A stretch of 64,000 nucleotides of DNA, taken from the NCBI GenBank assembly GCA_022497145.1, contig MU385862.1, positions 62,001-126,000 of the forward strand. The letters are read 5' to 3'. Below are positions 23,569-34,241 of the stretch, piece after piece (the first letter of the stretch is position 1; every line of letters starts with the position of its first letter). This DNA comes from Rostrohypoxylon terebratum (taxonomy: Eukaryota > Ascomycota > Sordariomycetes > Xylariales > Hypoxylaceae). The translations under genes were made by a program, and so were the position numbers. The notes under the pieces are model-generated. The model did no database searches. It saw nothing but the letters and a program-made list of their open reading frames with translations, and was not told where the DNA came from.

Positions 23569-26500
23569 ATATTCTCATGCGCGGCTCGAGAAGCAGCATC
23601 TATCATCTTTGCGAATTAACGAGGCGTTCCGGTTAGGCACTGCTTCTTCCACTTGTTTTATACCCGATCCAGTTCATCTATTTGCTATGCCGCGGAGGGC
23701 TGTGGAACGTGAATGTCCTGACGAAGAAAGGGAGGTCAACGGATCATTTTTAACCGTTTCCGGGCCGTCAGACAATGTTTTTGTTATTAAGATGTATTAA
23801 ATGAGGGCGATGGGATTGTTTTATTTCCTTATGGCAGTCGGTGGGAACGTGAAATAGGTGGTAGAGCAAACATTGTTTCGGCCTATAGGGGGGTTTCTTC
23901 TCTGTATATTATTGAAACCTATGCCGGGCTCAGGCTCAAAAAAAGGAGGCGTAAATATGATCTAATTGCCATGGTAAATCTTCAGCTATGCATGGTTGAA
24001 TTGGATCTGTGAAACCACACAGGACAACTCGGTGTCATTTTGACAGGCAGACAGGCTGGAGAATACGAAGCTGAGCTCCGGCGTCCGGGATATACCTAGC
24101 TTTTTATTGCCCTAGTGAAGATACTATATAGGTGATCAAATATTATATACAATAATAACAAGACGGATTCCAATGAACAGCGCAGTAGCCAGCCTCCCGT
24201 GCAAGCGCCGTGCAAGTGGTCTCTCTTTCGGAGTTCGGTCGCCTGCATCTGCTTATCGGCCGATTCCTTCTAGTTATGGTAATTTTGTTGGCACATCTCC
24301 GGGCTATCAAGATGGCAATGGCAAACAACGAAATGACAAAGGTGTTAATGTATGTTTTATGTGCTTCCCGTCCCAGATTAGGCTGTGGATGATTCAGAAA
24401 AGGGTAGATGAGTTCGGGAGCCTGCACGTGCTCATTTTACTATGTGAGCGGTTGGGTCACGGTGCGAGGAACTTTTACGATCGAATGGTTCGTACGCGCG
24501 TGTTGCGTCCCGTCCAGATGGTGGCTGGGTTAGGTGTTGGTTAGTAGGCGTGTTGGTCCGTGGTCCTTCAAAACAACACAACACGCCGTTTGGTCAAATT
24601 GAAACTGGTCTCAGTATCATGGCCAGAGCGGTATTAGGCGTTTATCGCGGCGGGCAACTAATACCTGGTAATAAAGGTTCATCACGGATATTCCAACAGG
24701 GCTCAGCTTTCTTGTAATAATAAGGCGATCGTCCGAAAGAGTCTAGGTTGGCGATATGGACACTATTAGTGTGATTGCGTACGGATTTTACGATGCTATT
24801 TTTAAAACTACATAGATGCTTCTCCGTCCTCCTATGATTATCCGGTGGAATGGAAAGGTCTAGATGGCTCTCTTTTACGGATGGCGACCGGAAGGATGCT
24901 TTGCTCCGAGCAAGGCAGTTTGATGGTACTGATCAGTGCGATCCAGGATCTCTCTCTCAAGGAGCTAAATACTCGTGGCTTTTTGGCATAAAGTGGCACG
25001 GCAGAATGTGGTGAGGGCGTAACCAGGTTAGAAAAGGATTGGTGGGAGCACAGAATAGTCGTTTCGTCCGTGATGCACCGCATTCCTGCGACTACAACGT
25101 GCTGAACGTGCTCGTTTGTAGTAAGAGCCACTCGGCGAATACAGGAATTAGTGTGGTCAGGCAGTCAGGTTGGTCCAACGATGCCTCTTCAAAGCTCTCC
25201 ACCGGTGTCCTCGCAATCACGCCTGGTCCTCCAGTCCCAATGCTGCGTTTAATTGGTGCTCGCACGGCAGACGAACAGGCCAATAGGAGTTCATGGCGGG
25301 TCTAACGCCACCAAGACCCAGATCCAGCTGACGAGGCGTGCTGGTGTTCTAAAGAGGACGGGCTTGCGAGTTGCCTATTACTTCGTACTATGCAGTAGGC
25401 ATTACTACTATGTAGATTTTTCAATTGACAAGTCATTCGCGGCAGAGCGTCTGACAAGATCGTCGGTAGCCGGTCAGCTGCCGGTCAGAAAAACCATCTA
25501 CCAAGCGTCAACGGTAAGGTCTTGCGACGATAAACTGCAACACCAACCAGGCTGCCAGACCAGACCAAACAAATCAATTTACCAACTTTTGTGAACTTCG
25601 CCTCTTGGTCATCCAAGCCTCCAAGGAGGTTGGCAGGTTGGAGAAGGGAATCCCGAGGTATCCGGCGATCCGAAGTTTGGGATAATAGCTGAAGTCCGTG
25701 TCTTATGGTCTTATGTATTACTTAAGGACGGGATTTGGGAATTTGTGCAGAGCATTTTCTAAGTAAAGTCAGTCAAGTGAGTCGAGTTGAGCCTGTGATG
25801 AAAAAAAGAGGATTTTTTTTTCTTTCCCCAAGGGACCTTACAAGGGACCTAGAAACCAGAAGTGATCCACTCAGAATTTGCCCTGAAAAGGGTACATCTA
25901 CACTAATAGTACATCTATGGTACGTAGTAGAATTGGCACCTACCTAGTAGGATATCGTCATGCCCCCAAATTCCGAATCAATGCACCAATGAGGTAGAAT
26001 CCACCTCTTGTAGCGACATTTAGCGCTGTTTCAAAATGCTCAGGGGTTTCAAATGGCGATCATCTCTGGTCAAACCCGGCCAATCACATAACACGATGAT
26101 TTTGCGCCGTCAAACTCAATGGCACCGTGTCACCCGAGGATTGGGGTACACATGCCTATGCCAGTATGGGCAGTACCGGCATGGGGAATGGTATAAAAAA
26201 TTTCAGTGCATGATAAAATAATGTCGGCGAACCTAAATTGCTAGCGAAATTACAATTGGCTGTTTAGACAATTTGGGGCCAACCTTTCCATACTCCAGCC
26301 TGCCTGCCTGCTTAAAAAAGGCACAAACACATTTCGGCTACAGGGTCTCCAGGGTCTTCTTCCAGGGCTTCTACTACTGTACATAGTACATACTATGTAG
26401 TAGGTATGTTCGTATTATTATAAAGTTTAAAATCCCAAGGTGGAACGTCATCATCCAACTGCAACCGCGTAGTCGTTGCCCATATTTGAACACTATAATA

Positions 26501-26649
26501 ATCCCATGGGTAAGGAAAGTACATACCTACATGGATACCTGGTATTATACCAGAGCGAAGGAGTATACTATGCACGTATGGAAGGATGAGAGCAGGTGCC
26601 TTTTAGCAGAAAGCTTCTGCCGTTTGTCCTTTCTTCCAGGCACTAGGTA

Positions 26650-26978
26650 CTGGTGCTGTCTACAATAACTCTCGACCGCACCCCCCGTAGGGGGGGTGCT
26701 GCGCATTGATTAGCGAAACGGGCAAGATTCGCGAAATTCTCCGAGGTACTTATAAATGGGTGGGATTTACATATAAAACCAAAGTATACTGGCATAAATA
26801 CATATTCTTTTAAGTATATATAATTTTTGTTTTTAAGAATATATATGATTATAAGCCATGATTTAAAGGGTTTAGGATAATCTTCGGCTGGTTTCGCTAG
26901 TCTTGCCCGTTTTGCTAATCAATGCGCAGCACCCCCCCTACGGGGGGTGCTGATGAGAGTTATCGTAGACAGCACCAG
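26650..26978. mobile_element. MITE-like element, 329 bp, with ~86-bp terminal inverted repeats and TA target duplication
   Basis: The left end starts CTGGTGCTGTCTAC and the right end is its exact inverse, GTAGACAGCACCAG. The two ends align as inverted repeats for about 86 bp with few mismatches. Both sides are flanked by the dinucleotide TA (26648-26649 and 26979-26980), the target-site duplication of Tc1/mariner and Fot/pogo-type elements. Each terminal repeat contains an inner perfect palindrome of the form GCACCCCCC-GTA-GGGGGGGTGC. The internal 150 bp are AT-rich and have no ORF, so it is non-autonomous. A one-ended relic of the same family lies near 48.4 kb. Confidence 0.85.
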
Positions 26979-27724
26979 TAACTTACATCCAACAGCTGAA
27001 AATTAAAAATAAATTCTTAGGTAGGTGCATTGCGTTAGTAGGTATGGATAGTAGTACGATCTGATCCTACTACTAGGTACCAATCTGCTGTTTGTTCAAA
27101 CGTCAAACTTCAAGCTACCTATGCTGCTGGGGAAAACCCAACGGTTTGTTTCCTCCAAAATTCAACTTCCATTCAGATAACCGTCGCACATTATCAACAT
27201 ATCAACGATCAGAGTTCCTCTTTGGCCCCTTGCAACATCCATTGGAACAGGGCCGATGGCGATCAGGAACGGTTAAGATTACGGTTGGTCGATCTTCCTG
27301 GAAGGAAAATATGGAAATCTGAGTCTTTCCATCTCTTGTCTGTGTGGTCTGACATCATCCCGCTAGCCTGCGTAACCCACGATGTTGTCATTCACATCAC
27401 CCACCTCACCCACCTAATCCACTTCCATCTCTTTTCTTTTTTACCAATTCCGTTCCCACCCAAGTGGCTCGGCATGTCTTCCTTCGACGTTGCTTTTGAT
27501 ACTAGGATCTGGACAGCTGGAGAACCCCCCAAAGGTATTTTATTTTTCTCATTAGCTCTCTCCTACAGTACAAATATACATTGCATACTACATGCTACAT
27601 AGTGCTCACAAAGTACCGTTTGTTTTAATTTAATTACTCTTTCTATTCGATCGACAAATTATTTTCCGTATCTTCCTTCCCCTGGCCTGGTTGCCCTCAG
27701 CCCTGTAAGCCGTTGTTGGCCTGT

Positions 27725-27750
27725 AACTACTACTACTACTACTACTACTA
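27725..27750. repeat. CTA trinucleotide microsatellite
   Basis: About eight perfect ACT/CTA triplets in the presumed promoter or leader of the FUT8-like gene. Confidence 0.9.
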
Positions 27751-28555
27751 TCGTGGTCTCCTTCTTTTTTATGCCAAGAGTATTTGGCTATTCATATGCA
27801 CATCGCACATCGACCACATCGTATTCCTCGGCTCCATTGGACCACATATCTGTGATCGTCGTCTCACCACCAAAAAGCATTGGGCGGTCAAATATATTGG
27901 GTCCCTCAGGTCCCTCGATTCCTTGTCGGTCCCCCGTTTTTCCCATTCCCTGGGAAATACTATTATATTGTGCATACTATATCACCATACATACTATACG
28001 CATACTAAGCACCGGTGGACGGCTACTGTGCGCGATCTAGTGCCGAGAGAGGAAACAATTCAGTAGAGATCGTCACTTACCTGCGCTTGAGCGATCACCT
28101 ACTCTTTTCGGCACACGATCTCCTCTAAAGTGTCGAAGACATTAGGCATACAAGTACCGCGTCGCACGAAGGCTCGGCCACCTCCCGGAGTTTCCTCACT
28201 TTCTGCCACTCGAGGTTCACCATCTTCGGTAGTTAGGTGGTAACTTGCTCTTTGACACACCGCAGATGTAGATGGGAAACTACCTACACAAGCTGTATGC
28301 CCTGATGCCTGGCTCTAATAGGTAATCGCCGTCTTTGCTGTCTCCGAATCGTCTGTCATTCCTTTCCGCGCTGGTCAAATTCAGTTTTCTCTTCCCGCTT
28401 CAGCCTTTTTCAGCTGGGCCTTCTGTCACTCCTTATACACGCCTGCAGGCTGTGACTACTACCACATAACGTCGAATCCCGATATCCCGTTTTATTACCG
28501 TGGATGTTACAGTAGTGAGGTCGTTCTCGACGTCACTACGTACCTACATACTTCA

Positions 28556-30382
28556 ATGATGCCGCCGACTTTGGACTTATCCCAGAGCACTCACGCCAAG
28601 ATGATCGTCTCACCACCTCGAATCAATTTGCGCAGGGCCGCGTCCTACCAACATGAAAAGGCACCTCTATCCGCGACCTCGTCGCGCTTCAACTTCAACC
28701 ACCTAATGTTCTCTCCTCCGCCCTCTCCCGGACTGCCAGCTTTGGTACCCCGGCCACGGAAAATATCCAACGGACCGAGGCCAAGCCGGGTCGTCCGAGC
28801 TGTTATGTGGGTTCTCGGATTGGCGCTTGTTACGTTTGTCGTTAGGGCAGTTGTGAGGAAGGAGGTGAGTGTGCCGGTCGTTTCATGGGCCTTGGATCGC
28901 GAAGAATATGAGATGGTTGGACAATACGACTTACCGGACTTTCCTACGCCTATTGCCGTGACGGATCGGAGCGGTAGATCGAAGTGGACCGTCTCCATTC
29001 CGCCCACGTATTCTTTCCCTCTGAGTGTCAAGGAGTATTCCGATATCTGTGTCAAGTGTCAGGAGGTTGCTGCTCACGTCAGAGAGTTACACGGCCATAC
29101 GAGTCAAGCTCAGACGAACTACTACTACGAGGACCCTTACTTCATCGATGTTAAGGATGCCGAGAAACGGGGACTACTGCCCGGCGTGGAGGGGAAGGCG
29201 TGGAAAGTGACTGCGCAGGCTCAAGACGGTCACTTGGTGGGTGATAGAGCGGATGGATTAGTCGACAGGGGCATCTGCAAAACATCTTTAACGTTTGTCC
29301 TCGAGTCAGCCGGTGCTGGACTAGGGCCTACATTAATGATGTTGTGGATGGCGTATGGTCTGGCCCAGAAAGAGAAACGATCCTTCTTCATTGATGATTC
29401 GCGATGGGTATATGGCGAGTATATGGCCATCTTCAAGCCACCCCCAATGCCTGATTGCAATCCACCTCCGCGGCACGAAATGGTACCGTGCCCTCATACC
29501 GCGCGCCATTTGGTTGTTTCACCGGCCACAGCTTCTGAAACCTTTGGCAAGAACTTCAATGCTGAGTACGAGAACCACCGCCGCAGTAACGTCGACCGAG
29601 AGAAGCCGAAATACGATCTAGCCCGGACTGGATACGAGGCCCTGTTTCGTCTCAATGACGAGGACCATCCCTACGTGGAACATCGCGTCAAGGAGCTGAG
29701 GTCAAGGGCTAAGGCAACCGATGGCGCCTATCATGATGGTATGATCGTTGGGGTCCATATTCGACATGGCGACTTACACCCGTACGAATACCAATACAAT
29801 GGGGCATATATACCCCTAACTATCTATGCGCAAAGATCTAAGGAGATTATTGAGGAATACCACAATTCTACTACTCCTCTCGGAGGGGATCTGGTCGCAA
29901 AACATTCATTCTCTATAGTCGCGTCAGATGACCCTGACGTGTACGAAACAGAGGAGTTCTCGAGTTCGATTCGAGCCCAAGAGCAGATCAAACTTGCGAG
30001 CAAGCAACACATTCAGAGCGCGAATCCGGATAAGTCGGTGATGCATAAATTCGTCGACGAAACCTTCGGATGGGAGGGCGGATTCTTCGCGACAATGTTC
30101 TGGAATTTAGGTCGATCGACGATAAATAATGCCAATGCGGCAGGCAAATCACAACCGTCGTTACGGCCGTCAGCGGAGACCATGAGGTTAAGAGGACTCA
30201 TTGGCCGCGCATACGCGATGGACCTAGCAGTCCTTGGTCAGGCTAGTGACACTGTCATATGTACTATGAGTGCGATGGCATGTCGATTGATAGCCGTGAT
30301 CATGGGATGGGAGAAGGCGATGGACGATGGGAAATGGGTGAATATCGACGGTGATTTCCAGTGGACGGCGTTGTCATTATGA
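28556..30382 (+). CDS. FUT8-like (GT23-type) glycosyltransferase, type II membrane protein (608 aa)
   Basis: Probable Golgi glycosyltransferase. Topology is type II: a basic cytoplasmic N-terminus, one membrane span at about residues 82-101 (VMWVLGLALVTFVV), then a luminal domain. The luminal part follows the order of alpha-1,6-fucosyltransferases: GICKTSLTF..GAGLGPTLMML, the FFIDDSRWVYG segment, PCPHTARHLVV, the nucleotide-sugar loop VGVHIRHGD at residues 399-406 (animal FUT8 has HVRRTD), ASDDP, GWEGGF, RLRGLIGRAYAMDLAVL, DTVICTMSAMACR, and a C-terminal WVNIDGDFQW. Those landmarks make GT23-like fold likely. The donor and acceptor are not proven, and the second Arg of HxRR is replaced by His (HIRHGD), so fucosyl transfer should not be assumed. 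No intron needed; two adjacent ATGs at the start. Confidence 0.72.
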   Translation: MMPPTLDLSQSTHAKMIVSPPRINLRRAASYQHEKAPLSATSSRFNFNHLMFSPPPSPGLPALVPRPRKISNGPRPSRVVRAVMWVLGLALVTFVVRAVVRKEVSVPVVSWALDREEYEMVGQYDLPDFPTPIAVTDRSGRSKWTVSIPPTYSFPLSVKEYSDICVKCQEVAAHVRELHGHTSQAQTNYYYEDPYFIDVKDAEKRGLLPGVEGKAWKVTAQAQDGHLVGDRADGLVDRGICKTSLTFVLESAGAGLGPTLMMLWMAYGLAQKEKRSFFIDDSRWVYGEYMAIFKPPPMPDCNPPPRHEMVPCPHTARHLVVSPATASETFGKNFNAEYENHRRSNVDREKPKYDLARTGYEALFRLNDEDHPYVEHRVKELRSRAKATDGAYHDGMIVGVHIRHGDLHPYEYQYNGAYIPLTIYAQRSKEIIEEYHNSTTPLGGDLVAKHSFSIVASDDPDVYETEEFSSSIRAQEQIKLASKQHIQSANPDKSVMHKFVDETFGWEGGFFATMFWNLGRSTINNANAAGKSQPSLRPSAETMRLRGLIGRAYAMDLAVLGQASDTVICTMSAMACRLIAVIMGWEKAMDDGKWVNIDGDFQWTALSL

Positions 30383-33300
30383 GCAGAGCACTGCGGCATG
30401 GCGTTATTGGGTGTTTTTGACTGCGTAAGAGCTTACACAAAGGCCGGCATAAGAAAATTAAGATATCCTGCATATAGCATATCCATTATTCGGCGTTGGG
30501 TTGATGTAGAAAACGCGGTTTGTTGATTGATGGAAATACGACGACATCTCAACGAAGCATACGCGGGGGGGGATCGTCGTATTGGAGAAGAGCATCAGAG
30601 GAGCATATATGCCGACCGCAAGGTTGGGGCATGGGGGTAAATAGCCCCGTACAAGCCAAAACGGCTGCGAATGATATTTCCATTTACAATACTTGATGAA
30701 GCGTGTTCAGTTGTGATATCATGGATGAGTGAAAATGTGGATGTTTAGGTAGGCAAGAATCATAGAAGTTAACACTTGGTGTAATATATACCTAACTTGG
30801 ACGGTGGGCGTGGACAATCTGCAGATCGACGAACGTCAATGGCTTGCTTCAGGTCCTCTAAGATGCCATTGCCAACCGTAGTAGAGTTATCAGTTTGAGC
30901 AACTTAGAAGAGTATGAACGTGAGAGGCTCATAAGCCCCGATGGCTGCGAACAATTTCTCAATTTGCAATGGGTGCTAGCTAGGAAAAGTACAATGACGA
31001 ACGACGTTGCTGCGGAGCGTGTGAATGTGACCCAAGATCGCAAAGAGATGAATAGATCCGGCGTACAAACTCCTCCAAATACAGGCAAATATATAAATGT
31101 CTGAAACCGTATTCTACTGTGAAGCAGTCGTATTGCGGCCACCAGAGTTCACATCGGAGCTTACTGTGCCTCACGTCGATAGCTTCAATAGCATCAAGGA
31201 AATCAGGACTGTGATAACCTCCAACAGCTTCTTCCTCGCCTCGCGCGTCAAGCACACGAAAGCAACGAAAAAAAAAGAAGCCATAAGCCTGTCAGACGTC
31301 CACCATCGCCCACCCCGGCCGCGCGCCCGAAGGGCAAGACCGCGGCGGAATCGGGGTCGAGATCATCAGCACTCTCTATACAGCGCGCGAAGCGCGCCGC
31401 CGTCCTCGCGGACGGTTCGAGAGTCGGGAACGAGGTTCCCGTCAATGAGATGGATGTTGTTTTCACTCTAGGACGAGGAGGATGTTGGTCATCAGCCAGG
31501 GTGGGATCTGTGGCTTCCGTAAGGAACACAGAGCGGGACGGATACTATAGAAATGATTCTCTGAAGTACTGTTGCGCGGGACGGGTTAGAGAGTGTTGGA
31601 TTAGTTATAGAGAAATTGCGAGATGATGGGGTTGATTGTTTGGGAATGGTATTGGGTTGTTGGATTGGGCTTGGGATCAGATGGGGAGGGTAGAAACTTA
31701 CTTGTCGACATGAAGAAGAAAGAAGGAAAAGAGAAAAAGTGAACGTGGAGATGCGCGTAGATATAAGTTCGATCTGTCAGAATTACGGGCGGTGTGGGGC
31801 CTTTCTCCGGTGGAATTAGGGCAGAATCACTGGCCTTGGACAGTGAGGGACTGTGCTGCCCAGAAGCAGCTACTAGGTATTAATATAATAGTACCTACTG
31901 TAGGCAAGCACGAAAGATGATTGAGTTTGCTCAAGACAAACTTTAATCGTGACACTTGTTTTTTTAGTACTAGGTAATTTTACCCATGAGTATGGGACTA
32001 GGATTTGGTACAATCACTTGCAACTACAAAAACACCATCTTGATATGCTATTTGTGCAATATCTTATTGTCACTTACATGTAAACAAGTTTTCCTAATAA
32101 TTCGACACACCCCCTCTGATTCAAGTTACAGCCTACCAGTAGAATTCATCTCATGATCATTTCATGCTTTCTACAGTATTAGCTCAGGCCTTGAATCGGA
32201 CCATGTACCACCAAAGGCTTTTGGACATGACGAGTTTAAGTGGTCAAGGCATCATGCAGGCCCCCGCGAGTTTAGCTTTTAGGTTTTTGTGACACTGAGA
32301 CTGCAGTTAAACCATAGGTACCAATGTAATTCCTCCCTGTGGTGTTTATTTCCACTTATCTAGGTACCTTCTATGTATGCTGTGGCTCGGAACACAATGC
32401 TTCTCCAGAAGAACTTGCTCCTCTCCCGCAGAATAGCACCAATTTGCTAAGAAACTTACTCAGGCAAGTTGATTTGACAGTTTTTGCTATACGGATACTA
32501 GGGATAGATAAGATGTTGACAATTTCACGCACAGTGAGTCTTTGGACTTCGGTAGCCCCTTTTAATCGTCATTCCCGTCGGTTCCCGCGGCCTTGAGATG
32601 CAATAACTTCCAAATTTATCACTTGGGTTGCTGCAGCGAGCTACCGGGTCACTATCCTGAAGCCTAGTAGAAGACGTCGTTATCCCGGGGAGTCACAAAG
32701 CTCTTGTAAAACCTTCATACGATTTGGTTTCGCACGGTAGTAAGCGAAGTGCTCGAGAGAATAATACCCTGGCTGACAAGATGTACGCCATCGCCAACGC
32801 GCATATTAGGCGGAGCATTTGTCAACATGAGGAGGTCCAAGATAGTTAGAGTTCCAAGGTTCTATGGGCCGTAGAGAGTCTTGAATCACGTACAATGGCT
32901 CTGCGCCACGATAGTGGCTTGAATACCTACTTACATAGTAATAATCCCTCTGCGAATCAGATAAGCTTGAACCCGAATACGAGATATTATAGAGGACGAC
33001 CGATTACTCAAGTCTTGACAAGATGGTCTAGGGGACATGCATATGTCAATCCTTATGATATCCAAAGATGGCCAGGTCCGAGTTGCTATTCTGTAACAGA
33101 TTCTGTTCCCGGATCGGGGACGGAAATTTGGTTCTTGAGTTGATGTCTCTCGGTACTTTGGCAATATTAAGCAGGTGAACTTTCTGGACGTGCTGGAGAT
33201 GTAGGCGCAATGAGTGATCAAACACATAGGTTAAGTGTTTAAGACGCATGCTGAGAGTGCAGAGAACATCATTTTTAGATGTTAATAATAATCTCACTCC

Positions 33301-34241
33301 TAATTAAGCTTCGAGTAGACGCATTGTCCCAGTTAGAGAAAACACAGCAGTAATCTGGAATAGTGATGATAAGGATGACAATTGCAAATCCCATGTTGCT
33401 AAATGGTTAAATTATTAATAAACATTGTTTTCAAGGCTACTCAGCTGATTAGATATTGAATAGGAGAGTGGTGACCTGGGACCTCGAAGAACCTTGCCAA
33501 GCCATATCGAGTCAGCGTAATTCTACATCGTATCATTGTCATGCCTTAACAGAATGATCGTACTGGATACCGCAGGTGCGCGATTGCCCGCGATTGCCAG
33601 CTAGCAACTCCGGATCGGGACTCTAGACATAGTGTACATAATAATATTATCGGACGCAATTTTACAGATTGATGTAGTAAGAGTAAATTGGCAGCGGTGT
33701 AAAGCCTATGAGATGTTGTTGTTTCGTAATTGGTCAAAAAACAGTCGATGTCTGCGGTCTCAGTCGACCATCTAGCTGACCCTGGAAAGATTCCATGTGC
33801 GGCATTCGAAATTCTGGAAATAAAGAATGGGAACATGGAATCATGGAATTATGAAATAAATGTTATTATGTTAATGATAAAATAAGTCGAGTCAAGGAAA
33901 ACGCGTGTAAATGTAAGGGAACCCGAATACGAGGTACCTTTGTACATTGTTTAGCTCCAGATTTTGTCGATTTTGTCTCTAGCGTGATGACAAGTCCCTG
34001 CACAAAGCGGATGGGGAACATGGTCCGATATTCAACCCCCTATCGATTGGCCAATCTCTTGCCATCTTTTACCAAAAAGGGTTTCGACTTGAAAGTTAAG
34101 ACCCAGACCCTCAATTTTCTGTATTTATTAAACTTAGCATGTCTCCTAGGATTCCCTATCTCATTTTCACCCTCACATTTCAAGAGTCTTTCAAGCTACA
34201 TGTGCCGTTGACAACAGCTCAGTAGCGATTGATCTTTAGAG
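30383..34241. other. Intergenic, with one weak spliced candidate
   Basis: About 3.9 kb. A GC-rich patch at 31.3-31.45 kb holds overlapping open frames on both strands (see the minus-strand candidate). The remainder is AT-richer with nothing recognisable. The 200 bp before 34242 resemble a leader of the CYP51 gene. Confidence 0.5.
31248..31711 (-). CDS. Possible small two-exon gene, unrecognised (89 aa)
   Basis: Exon 1 (31711-31702) would encode only MST plus one base, followed by a strong GTAAGT donor. Exon 2 (31507-31248) joins in phase to give NPTLADDQHPPRPRV, an Ala/Arg-rich middle and a hydrophobic C-terminus (GLWLLFFSLLSCA). Third codon positions are GC-rich in exon 2, as in real genes of this window. 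However, a 124-codon ATG-initiated frame on the opposite strand overlaps it, and neither product resembles a known family. Offered only as a candidate. Confidence 0.2.

Larger units (their letters stand above)
23569..28555. other. Intergenic region with one miniature transposable element
   Basis: About 5 kb. Apart from the inverted-repeat element at 26650-26978 and a CTA microsatellite, I find only short, motif-free ORFs. The last 1 kb, pyrimidine-rich with several GT-AG pairs, is probably promoter and leader of the FUT8-like gene. Confidence 0.55.

Noticed and set aside
27222..27602. 126-codon ORF containing MSSFDVAFDTRIWTAG
   Set aside because: His/Leu/Pro-rich from T/C-rich leader sequence; no family, no clear downstream exons.
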